From Prorocentrum cordatum (Eukaryota; Sar; Dinophyceae; Prorocentrales; Prorocentraceae), in the NCBI GenBank assembly GCA_963575745.1, contig CAUYUJ010020538.1, positions 614,133 to 678,132 on the forward strand: DNA of 64,000 bases. The letters are read 5' to 3'. Positions 42,970 through 53,284 of this stretch are shown here, piece after piece. Below the pieces are notes generated by a model, which saw only the letters and a list, made by a program, of their open reading frames with translations, was not told where the DNA came from and made no database searches. The first letter of the stretch is position 1. Every line of letters starts with the position of its first letter. A program made the position numbers and the translations under genes.

Positions 42970-43960
42970 CGTGCCCCGGGGCCCGCAAATGTGTGGCCTG
43001 GGGCCCAGGCAGGACCTGGGACCGCCTTTGGGCCGCTCCAGATCGTCAGGGAAGGCAATCCGAGGGCCATCCAGGCGGCCCACGGCAGCTCGAAGCCACC
43101 CCCATGACGGCCCCACCCGGTCCGTCACGGGCATCACGAGCCTGTCGACGCCTCCAGGGACGCTCAGGACAGCCCCAGAAACTTCGTGGTGGCCCCATAA
43201 TGCATCCGATAAGCTCAAAATCTTCAACAACTCACGGGAAATCGATGAGTTTGGCCTTCTCGCTAGTCCGCCTCGGTTGGGCTGCTCACGCCTCCCAAAG
43301 GCCACCAGGAGGCCAAAGGCGCCTTCAGAAAGGTTCCGATAGGCTCCAAGAAGCCCGAAGAAGCTCCCAAGAGCCCCCCGGACGCCCCAAGCGGCGTCCA
43401 AGAGGTCCCCAATAGGCTCGCACGAGGCCTCACAAACGCCTCCCCCGAGGCCCAAGAATCCCCAATGGGTTTCCAGGACGCCCCAAAAAGTCTCCAAGAG
43501 ACCGCAAGTAACTTTAAGAGGTCCGACACAGTTCCCCAGAAAGCTCCCCAGAGCTACCCGAAAAGCCCCAAGAGCGTCCCAATATGGCCCCAGAGTCCGA
43601 TAAGACCCTCCATGGGACCCCCAGAGCTGTTCAAGAGGCGCCAAAGTGTCGCAAGACGGCCCCAGAGGCGCCCAAGACGGCCCACACAGTCACCAGAGGG
43701 CCCCTGGAGGGAACCAAGATGGGGAATTCCAACTGGCATGTCGAGTTTCCGCCTCCACATAGCCCCCCAGGGCGCCTCGGATCTTCCAACGGGTCGCCCA
43801 GGAGCTCCAACAAGCCCCCAAAAGGCTTACAAAAGGCCCCAACAGGCTCCCTAAATGCTGCCAAGAGGCTTCCAGGACGCCTCACAATAGGCCCCCAGAA
43901 GCGTTTGAGACGCCTCGCGTCTACATCCTGCACGGCATTCTAGAGAAACCTCAAGAGGCC
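42970..43960 (-). repeat. Degenerate CCCAAGAGGCC repeat (inverted relative to 33.8-34.9 kb)
   Basis: Units such as GCCCCAAGAGG, CCTCCAAGAGAC, CCCAAGACGGCCC. This is the complement of the CTTGG array on the other side of the YR retroelement. Gly-Ala-Ser-Trp open frames on the minus strand are artefacts. 44,460-44,600 is a further short piece in the same orientation. Confidence 0.8.
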
Positions 43961-44119
43961 CCCAAGCCGCGATCCATCTCAGGGCTTGAAGAAGCCCCTG
44001 AGAAACACGCCGCACGGCCACGAGGGCACCAAAGACGCCCCGAACTCACGATCCAGGTCAGGGACTTGCCGACATGGGCAGGGCGGCGGGATGCGAACAT
44101 TGGCTCTGGGACTGTCGGT

Positions 44120-44330
44120 GGAGCTTCCTGTGGGGTACGATCCGTGTGAGGAGACAGTCAACATACATAGGAGGACGTGATGCTATGTGACTCCTCCCAC
44201 TGGGGTGAGTGGGCACGATCCGTGTGAAGGGTGTGCCGAGAAGGGGGGGAGGAACGCCATGCGATTTTGACCCTGGACCCGAACGTGGAGCTCACGAGGG
44301 GGCACGATCCGTGTGAGGACCGTGCCGAAC
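44120..44330. repeat. ~80-bp spaced repeat of ACGATCCGTGTGAGGA
   Basis: ACGATCCGTGTGA(G/A)G occurs at 44,138, 44,216 and 44,301, twice followed by a GTGCCGA word. A related ACGATCTGCGTGAGGGG is at 45,836. Confidence 0.65.
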
Positions 44331-44689
44331 TTGGCGGTGGGACGTGAGCCCTGCCTTCCTCTGGCCCCCTGTATGCCGCCGCCGGGGCACAACGGCAAAT
44401 GGGTCCAACCCCTGGCCTCAGGGGCTTGGGGCCCGTTTTCGGCACCGAGCGCTCCAAGTGCAGCCACGATGGCTTCCAGATGACCCGATAGGTCTCCAAG
44501 ACGGCCCGGGAGCGCCCCAAGATCGTTTCAAGACCGTTCGATCTAGCTTCAAGACCGCCCAGAGCTTCCCAGAAAGCGTAAGACTGCCCCAAGAGGCCTT
44601 TCGAGGTGGCCGCACGAGGCCGAATTCGCCCCACCCGTTTTGGGAAAACGTGCAAATTTTGTATGCCATGTATACATATGTAATAACAT

Positions 44690-45240
44690 AAGAGGCCACC
44701 AACCATAATCAATCAAGAGATTCGCTCAAGTTCGTTGACATGCTGTTCGTGACGACGTGCAGTTTGAACCCGCATGGACGTGCTGACTTCCCGTAATGTC
44801 TCAATGCATGCCCAACTCAATTTCGGACACGTTTGTGTTTTGCATTGCCTCGTTGCAAGGAGCAGATCGAGACCGCGAATGCCAAGGCGCACACTATCTA
44901 CGGCTCCATACAGGCCCCTCCGTCCCCTCCCCTCCCTATCATCACAACCGAGCAGCAGGAAGGACGAGGCAGGAGCAGCGCGGAGGGAGGCGGGAGGGTG
45001 AAGGGGGAGGAGGAGAGTACAGAACAGAGAAGGGATAGGAGGGAATTGAGAAAGAGCGCGAGAGAGAGAGAGAGAGAAACATACGTACTGAAGCAAACTA
45101 TACACACACGCACATATATGTGTATATACAAGTGGCACGTGTGTGCCCAGGTTCATGCAAAAAATTGAAGGGGCGTTTGAAGCAGGAGTGAAATGCAACA
45201 GCGAAGTCGCACTCGAGCGCAAGTTGGGTTGCCACACCTT
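44690..45240. other. No gene; (GA)n at 45,058-45,078
   Basis: Unique sequence plus a GAGAGA run and CACATATATGTGTATATAC. Open frames not supported. Confidence 0.5.
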
Positions 45241-45720
45241 GCGATGTGTGTACCAGGGCCCCCCAGGAAGCCTCAGGAGGCCCGACTTGGATACCAGAAG
45301 AGGCTCCAGGAGGCCCCAGGATTGTTGGTGTTGTGTGTTTGTGTGATGTGTGCTCTGTGGTGTGCGTGCTTTTTGTGCGTTGCAGGTGTTGTGTGTGTGT
45401 TATGTTTGTCTAGCGTGTGATGTGTTGGGCGTGATTTGTATCTCTGTGTGTGTGCATTTAGTTATGAGGCCCCAGGAGGCCCCAGGCGGCCTCAGGAGGC
45501 CCCAGGAAACCCCAGGAGGCTTCAGGGGGCCCCAAGAGGCTCCAGGAAACCGCACGAGATCCCAGGAGACCCCAGGAGGTTTCAGGAGACCCCCAGGAGG
45601 CTCCGAGGCGGGGTCTGGGGTACCAGAAGGTTCAGAAAGCCCCAGGAGGCCCCAGGAGGTTCCAGGAGGCCCCCAGGAGGCTCCGAGGCGGGGTCTGGGG
45701 TACCAGAGGGTACGTCGGGG
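45240..45720. repeat. Degenerate CCCCAGGAGGC repeat
   Basis: Units of CCCCAGGAGGCCTCAGGAGG. CCCAGGAGGCTCCGAGGCGG followed by GGTCTGGGGTACCAGA is directly repeated (45,594 and 45,672). A GTGTGT-rich patch is at 45,325-45,455. Confidence 0.8.
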
Positions 45721-45974
45721 CTCGATTTTGGGAGGATGTTTCAGGCGAAACCGCCATTCTCTGAGAATCGGATGTGTTTTTGAAGGTTTTATGTTAACAT
45801 GTTGAAATTCCCATGTGTTTTTGGACCCTGACGTCACGATCTGCGTGAGGGGTGCCACCGATTTTCAGAGTTTCGAGGATGTCCCTAGCGAAACGGCCAG
45901 AAAAATCGCGGACGCGGCGCCCCGCGTACGCATTAATCGCCTCTGAGCTCTACTCCCTCGGAGAGGTGCGTATG

Positions 45975-46050
45975 AGAATATATATATATATATATGTTTA
46001 TATACACATATATATATATATACATATATATATACACACATATATTGCCC
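45975..46050. repeat. (TA)n microsatellite
   Basis: TATATATATA with CACA and TTTA breaks. A smaller relative is at 52,298-52,324. Confidence 0.9.
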
Positions 46051-46059
46051 CCCCCCGCC

Positions 46060-46870
46060 CTGGGGCTTCGCCAACTCCGCTACCACTTCCGCCGAATCCC
46101 CGGTACCACCCTCCCGGGCGTCGAAGAGAGCCCGCGGAGAGCCTGAAGATTGCCCGGGACGCCCCTCTGAGAGCATTCAAGATCGCCCCAAGAAGTTTCC
46201 AAGCGTCCCCCAAGAGCTCTGGGAAAGCCCTCGAGACGCCAAAATCATTTCAAGACCAAAGGGAAATCAATGATTCCCTGTTTTGTCGCACTTCCGCCTC
46301 CGACACGCTTCTGCGGCGTCCCGACCGGCGCCAAGCGGTCCAGACCAGAATCACACACTCGTATTGAGAACTAGCCAGGTGTTACGGTTCACCGTACCCC
46401 ATTCTCTGAAGCCCGCTTAGAGACGTAGGCCAGCAGATGCGCCTCCCTTCCGCTGGTTCCAGGCTCACACGCGTGTCATGTTCTCTGGGCTGGGGATCTT
46501 GCTATTCCGTCACCGACAGGCTGGAGTGCGATTATCATGTTGGCTCCACTTGCCGAGGCGGGCTTCGTTGGCCGCCCGACCGTTTTTGCGCCATCGCCGC
46601 CGTCGCCCTCAAAATCTTTCAGAACTGCCGATTTCCCGTCCAGAGGCTCAGGCAGAACCAAAAAGGCACTCGCGCCCTGATCCATCCGAGCTCAGCGATG
46701 ACGAGTCGGTTGTTGCACAACCATCCCTAACACTACTAAGCCACCGTTCAGTTTGGAGTGCAATGCGCGCAGATAGCTAGCCGGTAAGACCAAGAGCGGA
46801 GCGCGCCGTTGCGCAATTTGCAGATTGCAAGGTTTTTGACACGGCCTCGGCGAGACCAGTGTGCGAAAAC
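46060..46870. other. No gene recognised
   Basis: 46,130-46,260 resembles the CCCAAGA-type degenerate repeat. The remainder is unique with short overlapping frames. Confidence 0.45.
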
Positions 46871-46872
46871 AT

Positions 46873-46955
46873 TAACATATACATACATACATACATACAT
46901 ACATACATACATACATACATACATACATACATACATACATACATACATACATCTA
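46873..46955. repeat. (TACA)n, pure
   Basis: About 20 uninterrupted ATAC units between CATTAACATATAC and ATCTATATATACAC. Confidence 0.95.
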
Positions 46956-47238
46956 TATATACACATGTACATGAATATCCAAACACACACGTGGGTTGAC
47001 ATGGTCGAGGTCCGCGCGGTTTGTTGACGCGGTGTCGGCTGGGTTTGTAGACAGTGGTGGGTTAGCCAGCACTCTAAGACACGGTACCTCCTAGGGGCCA
47101 GATATTTTGCGGCGGGAGCGCAACCCTATCCAGCTGCACTTCGGAACGGTGGCCAACGCTTCGACGCCGCCCCGTGTTGGAAATGTTCACTGCCCAGAGC
47201 TGGAGGTGTTCGGGGAACGAACAATGGCATGAACATAA

Positions 47239-47372
47239 ACACTCGGAGGTCTGCGCGGACTTCTCGGATCGGCGCTGGGCCCCTTCCCACGCTAGGCGCT
47301 AGGGGCGGCGCCAGAGGCGCCGCCAGGGGGCTGCAGCGCCGATCCGAGGACTCCACGCGGACCTCCGAGTGT
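47239..47372. mobile_element. Fold-back element, family C, copy 4 (best preserved)
   Basis: Left ACACTCGGAGGTCTGCGCGG... and right ...CCACGCGGACCTCCGAGTGT pair for ~39 bp with about four mismatches (through TCTCGGATCGGCGCTG). The central GGCGGCGCC...GGCGCCGCC makes a second hairpin. 134 bp. Confidence 0.8.
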
Positions 47373-47773
47373 TTTCGTATACAGTGGGGGCGCGCATCAA
47401 GAAACCATATGCTGTTCGTCAGGGTATCCTGGGTTTCTTCGCTCCGCGCGCTGCGCGGTGACTTCCCGCAGCCGTTGAAGAAGCTGCTGCGTTCAGGGTT
47501 TTCCGGGTGTCCCCTCGGGTGCACTTCGCGCCTGGGTTTTCAGGGTTGGGTTTCTTGCGAGGGTTTCTTGCGGCCGCGCGCGCATTGTATGCCATTGCTT
47601 GGTCCCCGAGGCGTCACCGCCGGATGGCGGGACACGCGGCCGGAACGGTTGGCCTGCCTGCACACAAAACCCGAGACGGGCGCGTAGCCCCGCGGGCACC
47701 GCCGGAGGCCAGAGGCGCGGCGCCCGACGTGCTTTTCCTCTCGGCATCGTTCGGACGTGTGCATTTTTCGGGC

Positions 47774-47958
47774 CGAAAGAAAGGGGGGGGGGGACAGGGA
47801 AGGGGGGGGGGGTACGAAATCTACTGCATGCAGCTGGTTTCGGCCCCGCCGCCGGGCCCATTCCTCGATACATGGGCGCCTCCCAGCGCAGGGAGGCGCT
47901 GGGAAAATCAGCTACGTGAGCTGATTCTCTACCCTGCCCTTTGCTATACCCCCTTTCG
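47774..47958 (+). mobile_element. Small TIR element, family A, copy 4
   Basis: CGAAAGAAAGGGGGGGGGGG...ACAGGG at the left, CCCTTTGCTATACCCCCTTTCG at the right. The interior carries CTACTGCATGCAGCTGGTTT, CGGCCCCGCCGCCGGGCCCA, TCCTCGATACATGG and AATCAGCTACGTGAGCTGATT. 185 bp. Confidence 0.7.
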
Positions 47959-47969
47959 TTCCCCCCGAA

Positions 47970-48572
47970 TTATGTCTTCGGCGAGGACAATCGAGGAGCA
48001 TCCTGGGTCATCCTGCGAGAAAAAGCACGCACGAAATCGCAAAATGCACCGGCAATGGACGTCCGAGCGATGGCGAGTCTTGCGCTTTTTACAACATGGA
48101 ACAGCTTCCAGTGGGCCAGTGGGGAGTGGTGGCGCGGGGTTGCGAATGGGTCCTTTGGAAACAGGGGCTGAAACTTGTACGCAATAGTTCGTGCACTCGT
48201 TCGTGCTGGATGCAGGCAGACTGCGTTGCATTCGGCATCGTTGGTCCGTGAGAGAGGCCACGCGCCATGAGCCACATGATGGCCTATTGCGTATTTGGTG
48301 TTTGCGATCCCGTCAGGAAAGACCGCCTTTGCCAGGAGCCAAGCTGGGACTCGGTTGCCATTTTGTAGTGTCAACGTGTCTGCCCGAATGTTCTGCCTCC
48401 CCAGTCCGCCTAGGACCAGCACGACTGGCTGAACCGCCGCCGACCCAGATGGTTCTTGAAGTGTTTGCGGGCGTTGGCCTTTCGCCCAGGTCTTGACAAA
48501 GCCAGACCCTCGCAGCTCACGGGCGGCCTCCTCTAATCCGCATGCAGACGTCGGATCTTGGTCGTCTTCCAA
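47970..48572 (-). CDS. Unrecognised 200-codon open frame (minus strand)
   Basis: The N-terminal two thirds (EEAARELRGSGFVKTWAKGQ; IRADTLTLQNGNRVPAWLLA) read like protein. The 3' third overlaps sequence repeated near 4,030-4,290, so it is probably not coding as a whole. The plus strand carries a short motif-I-like word (MVLEVFAGVGLSPRS) at ~48,450, which may be chance. Confidence 0.2.
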   Translation of the reverse strand: MEDDQDPTSACGLEEAARELRGSGFVKTWAKGQRPQTLQEPSGSAAVQPVVLVLGGLGRQNIRADTLTLQNGNRVPAWLLAKAVFPDGIANTKYAIGHHVAHGAWPLSRTNDAECNAVCLHPARTSARTIAYKFQPLFPKDPFATPRHHSPLAHWKLFHVVKSARLAIARTSIAGAFCDFVRAFSRRMTQDAPRLSSPKT

Positions 48573-49034
48573 TGCAGTTCGAGCCCCTGTGCTTCAGGGC
48601 GGCGGCCTCCCATGGTCGCCCCCTCGTTCTCAGAAGCCGCAACCCCCCCGCACATTTGTTGTTGGAATGTCCGTTCTGCTTCAGGACTCTCGGCGCGGTC
48701 GCTTTGGCGATTTGCCGCCCTCATCGGCAGCGGTCCTCGTGCGCCTCGCCGCAGTGCAGGTCCTTGTGTGCGCTCCTGCTGTAGCCGTGCACCTGTCTTG
48801 CTGGGCTTGTCTGCTGCGGGTTCTCGCGGCCGAGCCGACGGGTGCCATGCCGATCCTGGAATCGTGGCTTTTGCCGCCGTTCAGCAGCTGAGATTCTCGG
48901 GAGTCCAGCGTTTCCCAGCCTCCTTATTTGAATCATGGAGTGTCGTTTGGCCTTCTGCCGCAAGAAAAGAATAGGAAAATAGGCGGGGAGGGAAACGGAG
49001 GCACGTGGGAGAGAGAGGCGTTGAGGAAGCGGGC
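48573..49034. other. No gene recognised
   Basis: Both strands open, no domain or bias seen. Confidence 0.4.
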
Positions 49035-49270
49035 ATGTGGAGGAGGAAGAGGAGGAAGAGGAGGAAGAGGAGGAGGAGGAGGAGGAGGAGGAGGAGGAGG
49101 AGGAGGAGGAGGAGGAGGAGGAGGAGGAGGAGGGGGGAGGGGGGGGGGGGAAGGATGGAGGAGCGGGATGAGCAGGAGGGATGCAGCATGCAGCCGGGAG
49201 AGTGGCGCGGAAGCGGAGGAGGAGGAGGGAGGAGGAGGAGGAGGAGGAGGAGGAGGAGGAGGAGGGGACG
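49035..49270. repeat. (GGA)n tract in two blocks
   Basis: 49,039-49,135 and 49,220-49,265, separated by ~80 bp of G-rich unique sequence. Confidence 0.92.
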
Positions 49271-49371
49271 CTCGGTGCAAGGGCGCCGACCTGAGGCGGC
49301 CAGAGGACCGTCCTGTGGCTGAGCTGTGAGGCGACGTAAGGCTTAGCATCTGTATTTTTCTGCTGGGGGCG

Positions 49372-49590
49372 GCAAGGCCCGCCGTAGGTTACCCCATTCG
49401 GCTGCTCCCACGCGGGGAGACCAGGACAGCTGCGGAGGCGCGAGCGCAGGAGGAGGAGGAGGAGGAGGACAGGGAGCATGTCGCGGGTCGGGCAGCCCGT
49501 CGCACCCAGGCCGGCACCAGCTACCACGTGATCGAGGACGACATGAAGATGCACAAGAGGCTCGCACTTCCGGCCTCTGTCGCAGGCCTA
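49372..49590 (+). CDS. Candidate exon encoding an acidic/basic helical segment, unknown gene
   Basis: After CTGTATTTTTCTGCTGGGGGCGGCAAG the frame reads RLLPRGETRTAAEARAQ, six Glu, DREHVAGRAARRTQAGTSY and HVIEDDMKMHKR. From CAGGCCGGCACC to CACAAG every codon ends in G or C, the pattern of real dinoflagellate exons. A donor could be AAG|GTCGAC at ~49,593. The fold-back element at 49,558-49,805 begins within or right after the last convincing codons. Confidence 0.36.
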
Positions 49591-49805
49591 AAGGTCGACA
49601 CCAGCACCGAGTTCGGCGGTGTGCCTCCACCGAGGGGCAAAGATCCCGATCTCGGCGATGGTGGTAATATTCTGGCTTCCAAGGTGGCCGAAATATTACC
49701 ACCGACGCCGAAATTCAGGATCATCTCCCTCCTGTGGAGGCAGCCCCCTGTGTTGGTGCTGGTGCCCATTTCCAGGCCTACAGCTCTGGCCCCAGAAGGA
49801 ACGCC
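49558..49805. mobile_element. Long imperfect palindrome (fold-back, ~115-bp arms)
   Basis: Arms meet at ~49,681. The inner stem is GGTGGTAATATT/AATATTACCACC. Farther out, GGTGCTGGTG, AGGCCTA, GTGGAGGCA and GATC words pair in order across the full arms at roughly three quarters identity. No TIR family seen elsewhere in the window matches it. Confidence 0.72.
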
Positions 49806-49919
49806 ACTCTCCATCGCGGCTTCCTCATTTCAGGGGCAACGTCAGGGGGGGATGAGAAGGCTGAGAGGGGATGCGTCGACCCTTACTCGTCGACTGCGCC
49901 TGAGTGCCCCGCCCGCATA

Positions 49920-50045
49920 GGAACGTGCGGGTTGGTTTGCTGTCGGGGCCTATCGCCTATATGTCGCCGATGTATTGCCGATTCCAGGTCGATGTTTTCT
50001 TCCCCTGAGCCTCTCTTCCTTAACGTTCCCCCTCATTCCCGCCTC
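49920..50045 (+). repeat. Dispersed repeat family F, copy 2
   Basis: GTGCGGGTTGGTTTGCTGTC, GGGGCCTATCGCCTATATGT and CGATGTATTGCCGATTCC match 11,045-11,115. A family-C element follows at 50,089. Confidence 0.6.
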
Positions 50046-50088
50046 AGGTAACAAAAGTCGAGGAACAAGCAATGACATGGACATGGAT

Positions 50089-50224
50089 TTTCGGAGGTCC
50101 GCGCAGATTGCTCAGATCGACCCTGAACAACCCTCCCTGGCGCGCGGAGTGCGCCAAAGGCGGCGCCAGAGGCGCCGCCTGGGGGGTCAGCGCAGAACCG
50201 AGAAATCCGCGCAGAACCCCGAAA
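50089..50224. mobile_element. Fold-back element, family C, copy 5
   Basis: TTTTCGGAGGTCCGCGCAGA at the left and GAAATCCGCGCAGAACCCCG at the right pair. The GGCGCCAGAGGCGCC core is intact. Confidence 0.7.
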
Positions 50225-50241
50225 GTGTATGTTCATTTCGT

Positions 50242-50365
50242 TACAGTCATCCCGCATAGTAATGATGAGCAACGTTCGAAGGTTACCGTTGCATCCTTCC
50301 CCGTCGGCCCATCCTTGGCCGATTTCGCTGGCCGCGCCCCGCTAGCAAAGTGTTGATGTGGCCTT
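50242..50365 (+). mobile_element. Family D element, copy 3 (3' end lost)
   Basis: TACAGTCATCCCGCATAGTA, AAGGTTACCGTTGCATCCTT, GGCCCATCCTTGGCCGATTT and CTGGCCGCGCCCCGC match family D in order. No right TIR. It starts 17 bp after the family-C copy ends. Confidence 0.6.
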
Positions 50366-50532
50366 CCACGGTACTGGCGCTGTTATCGTTAGACTTGTTT
50401 CCAAGGGCTGCCGTTCAATCGAGGCAGGTCTTTAGAACCCTGGTGGAAACTAATAATCAGTTCGACGCCCTTATGACAGACTTGGGTCCCACCAATCTTG
50501 GAAAATAATTGTTTCTCCGTGCGCTCGCCGCG

Positions 50533-50537
50533 CAACA

Positions 50538-50593
<56 letters not shown>

Positions 50594-50594
50594 T
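50533..50594. repeat. (GAC)n microsatellite
   Basis: About 19 units, one TAC interruption. Confidence 0.95.
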
Positions 50595-50599
50595 ACGAG

Positions 50600-51180
50600 G
50601 AGTAGGAGTAGCGGAAATCCTTCCCCGCCGAGAGAAACAGGGGGGGAATCCCCAAAGTTAAAGATTTTCTGAAGTCATTTGTCTCCCGACGAAGAGACGC
50701 CGCTCTCCTTCGGAGCTTCCTCCCGGCTCTTGTTGCTCCTGCTTCTTCTGGCCGGCGCTTCTGCCGCCGCTCCTCACGGGCCCCGCCGGTGCTGCTACTG
50801 CCAGGCCCCCACCTATGCTACGATTGAGGGGCAGGCGCAGGGTGGCAGCGGAGGGCGAGGGGGCGAAGCATACAAGCAACCCGTAGCATAAGGGCGCACG
50901 GGAGGGACGTAAGGGTCACCTAAGTTGTTCATCCGTATTATGCGGGCTGACCGTACTGCTTAATCCATATCTGCAGCAACACCTCACGCCACAGCGCGCT
51001 GCGTCGTGTGCACGGCACGGTGTGCTCAAGCAATCGAAGACACCAGCCCCGGTGGTGCAGGAAACTACGGGCAGGAAGTGAGATCACTCAGCCATTTGCC
51101 TAACATTCTCTTCCACAAGGGGGCGAACGCGGAGGGTCAAAAGAGGAAGGGTAAGTACCGATACCGCCAGCATCCCCTCG
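50600..51180. other. No gene firmly recognised
   Basis: A short frame before a perfect donor-like AGGAAGG|GTAAGTACCG at ~51,150 (reads NILFHKGANAEGQKRKG) is the only splice-like signal. Confidence 0.35.
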
Positions 51181-51184
51181 TGTT

Positions 51185-51480
51185 CACCCCTTTATCTTGG
51201 AGGGGCCACTTGGGAGGCCCTCATCGCCACCGTTGGATTCGCCTCGAAGTCCTGGTCAGACCGTACTCCAGGAGAGGTCCGGGGGGCTGCGGTGTTAGTA
51301 TTCTTAGATTTCCCCAACGCAGAGGAGGAGGTGTGAGCACCGATGCAGCTAACTTTGCGTCGTTTTCGCGTGTGTTGGGGCCTGTTGGGAGGCCCTTGTT
51401 GCCGCCGTTGGAATCCTGGTAAGAACGCACCCCAGGAGAGTTGTGGGTAGTAGAGGTATCGGTATTCCTTGGTGTCCCCA
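51185..51480. repeat. ~175-bp tandem duplication
   Basis: GGGAGGCCCTCATCGCCACC/GGGAGGCCCTTGTTGCCGCC, CCGTTGGA, GAACGCACCCCAGGAGAG/GACCGTACTCCAGGAGAG, GGTATTCCTTGGTGTCCCC/AGTATTCTTAGATTTCCCC recur in order about 175 bp apart. Confidence 0.7.
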
Positions 51481-51589
51481 AGAGGGGGGGCGAGGGAGGC
51501 GGAGAAGAATGCGAAGGATGAACATCGACCAGGAGGTGGAGGAGGATCATGGGCATGAGGACGTGATGCGCAAGACACGTGCGGCGAGG

Positions 51590-51720
51590 ATGAGGAGAAG
51601 GAGGAGGAGGAGGAGGAGGAGGAGGAGGAGGAGGAGAAGGAGGAGAGGAGGCGGAGGAGGAGGAGGAGGAGGGTCACGGAGAGGACGAGGAGGACGAGGG
51701 CGAGGAGGACGAGGAGAAGA
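51590..51720. repeat. (GGA)n tract
   Basis: Purine run with GAC interruptions in the 3' third. Confidence 0.9.
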
Positions 51721-52404
51721 CAGGAGGCGGTGGCGGAGGCACTCGGTGGATGTTGAGGCACGAGCCTCACGAGGCGAGGCGGATGCAGAGGGAAACGACT
51801 AGGGGGCGGGATGAGGGGGACGAGGGGATGAGGAGGGCCCTGGAGGATGAGCGTTGCAGGAGTAGTGCGCAGGAGGAGGTGGATGAAGAGCATGAGCAGA
51901 AGGAGGGGCAGTAGTCAGCTGATCAGCAGGGGGTGGCACACTTCTGGTCCTGGGCGCGGTCTCCGTGCTGCCCTGGAGGCTGTGCAGCAGGCCCAGTCGG
52001 CCTGCGCACAACAGGAGGAATCATACTGCCTTTTGAGGTTCCCTTGGCTCTTCGCCGCCGTCCTCGTTCCTATCGGATTGGGGGTGTTTTGTCGCCCGTC
52101 GGAATCGTTTGTTTCTTCATCCGTTGTCGTATTTACGCAGGCCTGCCTACGCCCGTTGGGCATCAATATGACAGACTGTGCGTGTTTTCTGCCCTGGGAT
52201 TGGATGATTGTTTGACGGCCTATGGGTCCAGTTATTGCTCCTCAAAGCCGAACAATGACCCACACTTCAGGTTTTATACTTGCATATCAATCTAGACATA
52301 TATACATATATATATATATATATGTACATAAAAAGAAAAAACTCATTGTTTCAGACGCAAAGGGGGCCTGGGTTTCTACCTCCCTCGCCCTCCTATCCCT
52401 CATC

Positions 52405-52570
52405 TACAGTCGAAACTGATGATACTGATGGGTAATATTTCAAAGGATACCCTTGCATCCTTGCCTCGGTCCATCCTCAAACCCCATTTCGATTACCAGC
52501 CCCGCTCGAGAAGCTTCGACGCGGGCGTTCAAGGGGCTTGCATCCTCATCGCGCATCCTCACTATCTGTT
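52405..52570 (+). mobile_element. Family D element, copy 4
   Basis: TACAGTCGAAACTGATGATA start, GGATACCCTTGCATCCTTGC, CTCGGTCCATCCTCAA, CCCGCTCGAGAAGCTTCGAC and GGGGCTTGCATCCTCATCGC match copy 1 closely. The right end is worn. It lies just upstream of the acceptor of the 52.6-kb exon, so it would be intronic. Confidence 0.65.
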
Positions 52571-52612
52571 CGGATTTTATCCTTGTCTATCTTCCCTCCT
52601 CGCGTGCCCCAG

Positions 52613-52742
52613 GCTCGACAAGCTGACGAACGTGTCTCCGATCGACTTCATGGCCCCCGGGGTGCCAAGGACGATGATGCCGCCCACGAGCGTGCACGTC
52701 AACCTGCCGCGGCTCCGCCCGGGGAAAGCGGACCCCGTCCAG
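52613..52742 (+). CDS. Candidate internal exon with strong codon bias, unknown gene
   Basis: Polypyrimidine tract TTATCCTTGTCTATCTTCCC then TGCCCCAG acceptor. Exon reads LDKLTNVSPIDFMAPGVPRT, MMPPTSVHVNLPRLRPGKAD and PVQ, then CAG|GTCTCC donor. About 40 of 43 codons end in G or C. It could read through the donor for another ~16 codons (VSLLVNVPLPEDD). No family recognised; the alternating hydrophobic text suggests beta structure. Confidence 0.42.
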
Positions 52743-52799
52743 GTCTCCTTGCTCGTCAACGTGCCGCTTCCCGAGGACGATGTCCTCCTCGCCCCTGCC

Positions 52800-53160
52800 T
52801 TCGTGCTTCTCGTCGTCGTCGTCCTCCGCCTGCCCCCCCCCTCCTTGCGCTTCCTCTTCCTGCTCACCATCCCCCGTCGCTTCGCCCTGCTCATCCACCC
52901 TCTCCGACGACGTGTCCTCGTCACGTATCTACCTACATTTATACATTTGCGTATGTATGCATCTCTCTCTCTCTCTTTTTCTCGCCCTTCACTCCTCCCG
53001 CCGTCCTGCCCCTTCTCATCACACATTCCCTCATTCCCTCGCCCATCCACCGCATCCCGTCTCTTCTGTCATCCTCCACCTCTCCCATTCGACCCCCTCC
53101 TCCCCATCCCTCCTCCCACCACCCTCGTTGCTGCTGGCTTCCTGCGAACCCCGACGTCAC
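52800..53160. other. CT-rich region without a supported gene
   Basis: Pyrimidine-rich with a CTCTCTCT run at 52,963-52,977. A possible further exon (MFSYYEPVTHFVVVFDVDIA at 53,162) was seen but lacks a clear acceptor. Confidence 0.35.
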
Positions 53161-53284
53161 GATGTTCTCATACTATGAGCCCGTCACCCACTTCGTCGTC
53201 GTTTTCGATGTCGACATTGCCACCGAAGCAGAGGAGGAAGGGATAGGAGGGGCAGAAGGGGGAGGGGGATGGGACGAGGGAGGA

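Noticed and set aside
48430-48496. MVLEVFAGVGLSPRS as a second copy of the methyltransferase-like motif I
   Set aside because: Only ~9 residues resemble it, with a stop right after and no motif IV downstream.
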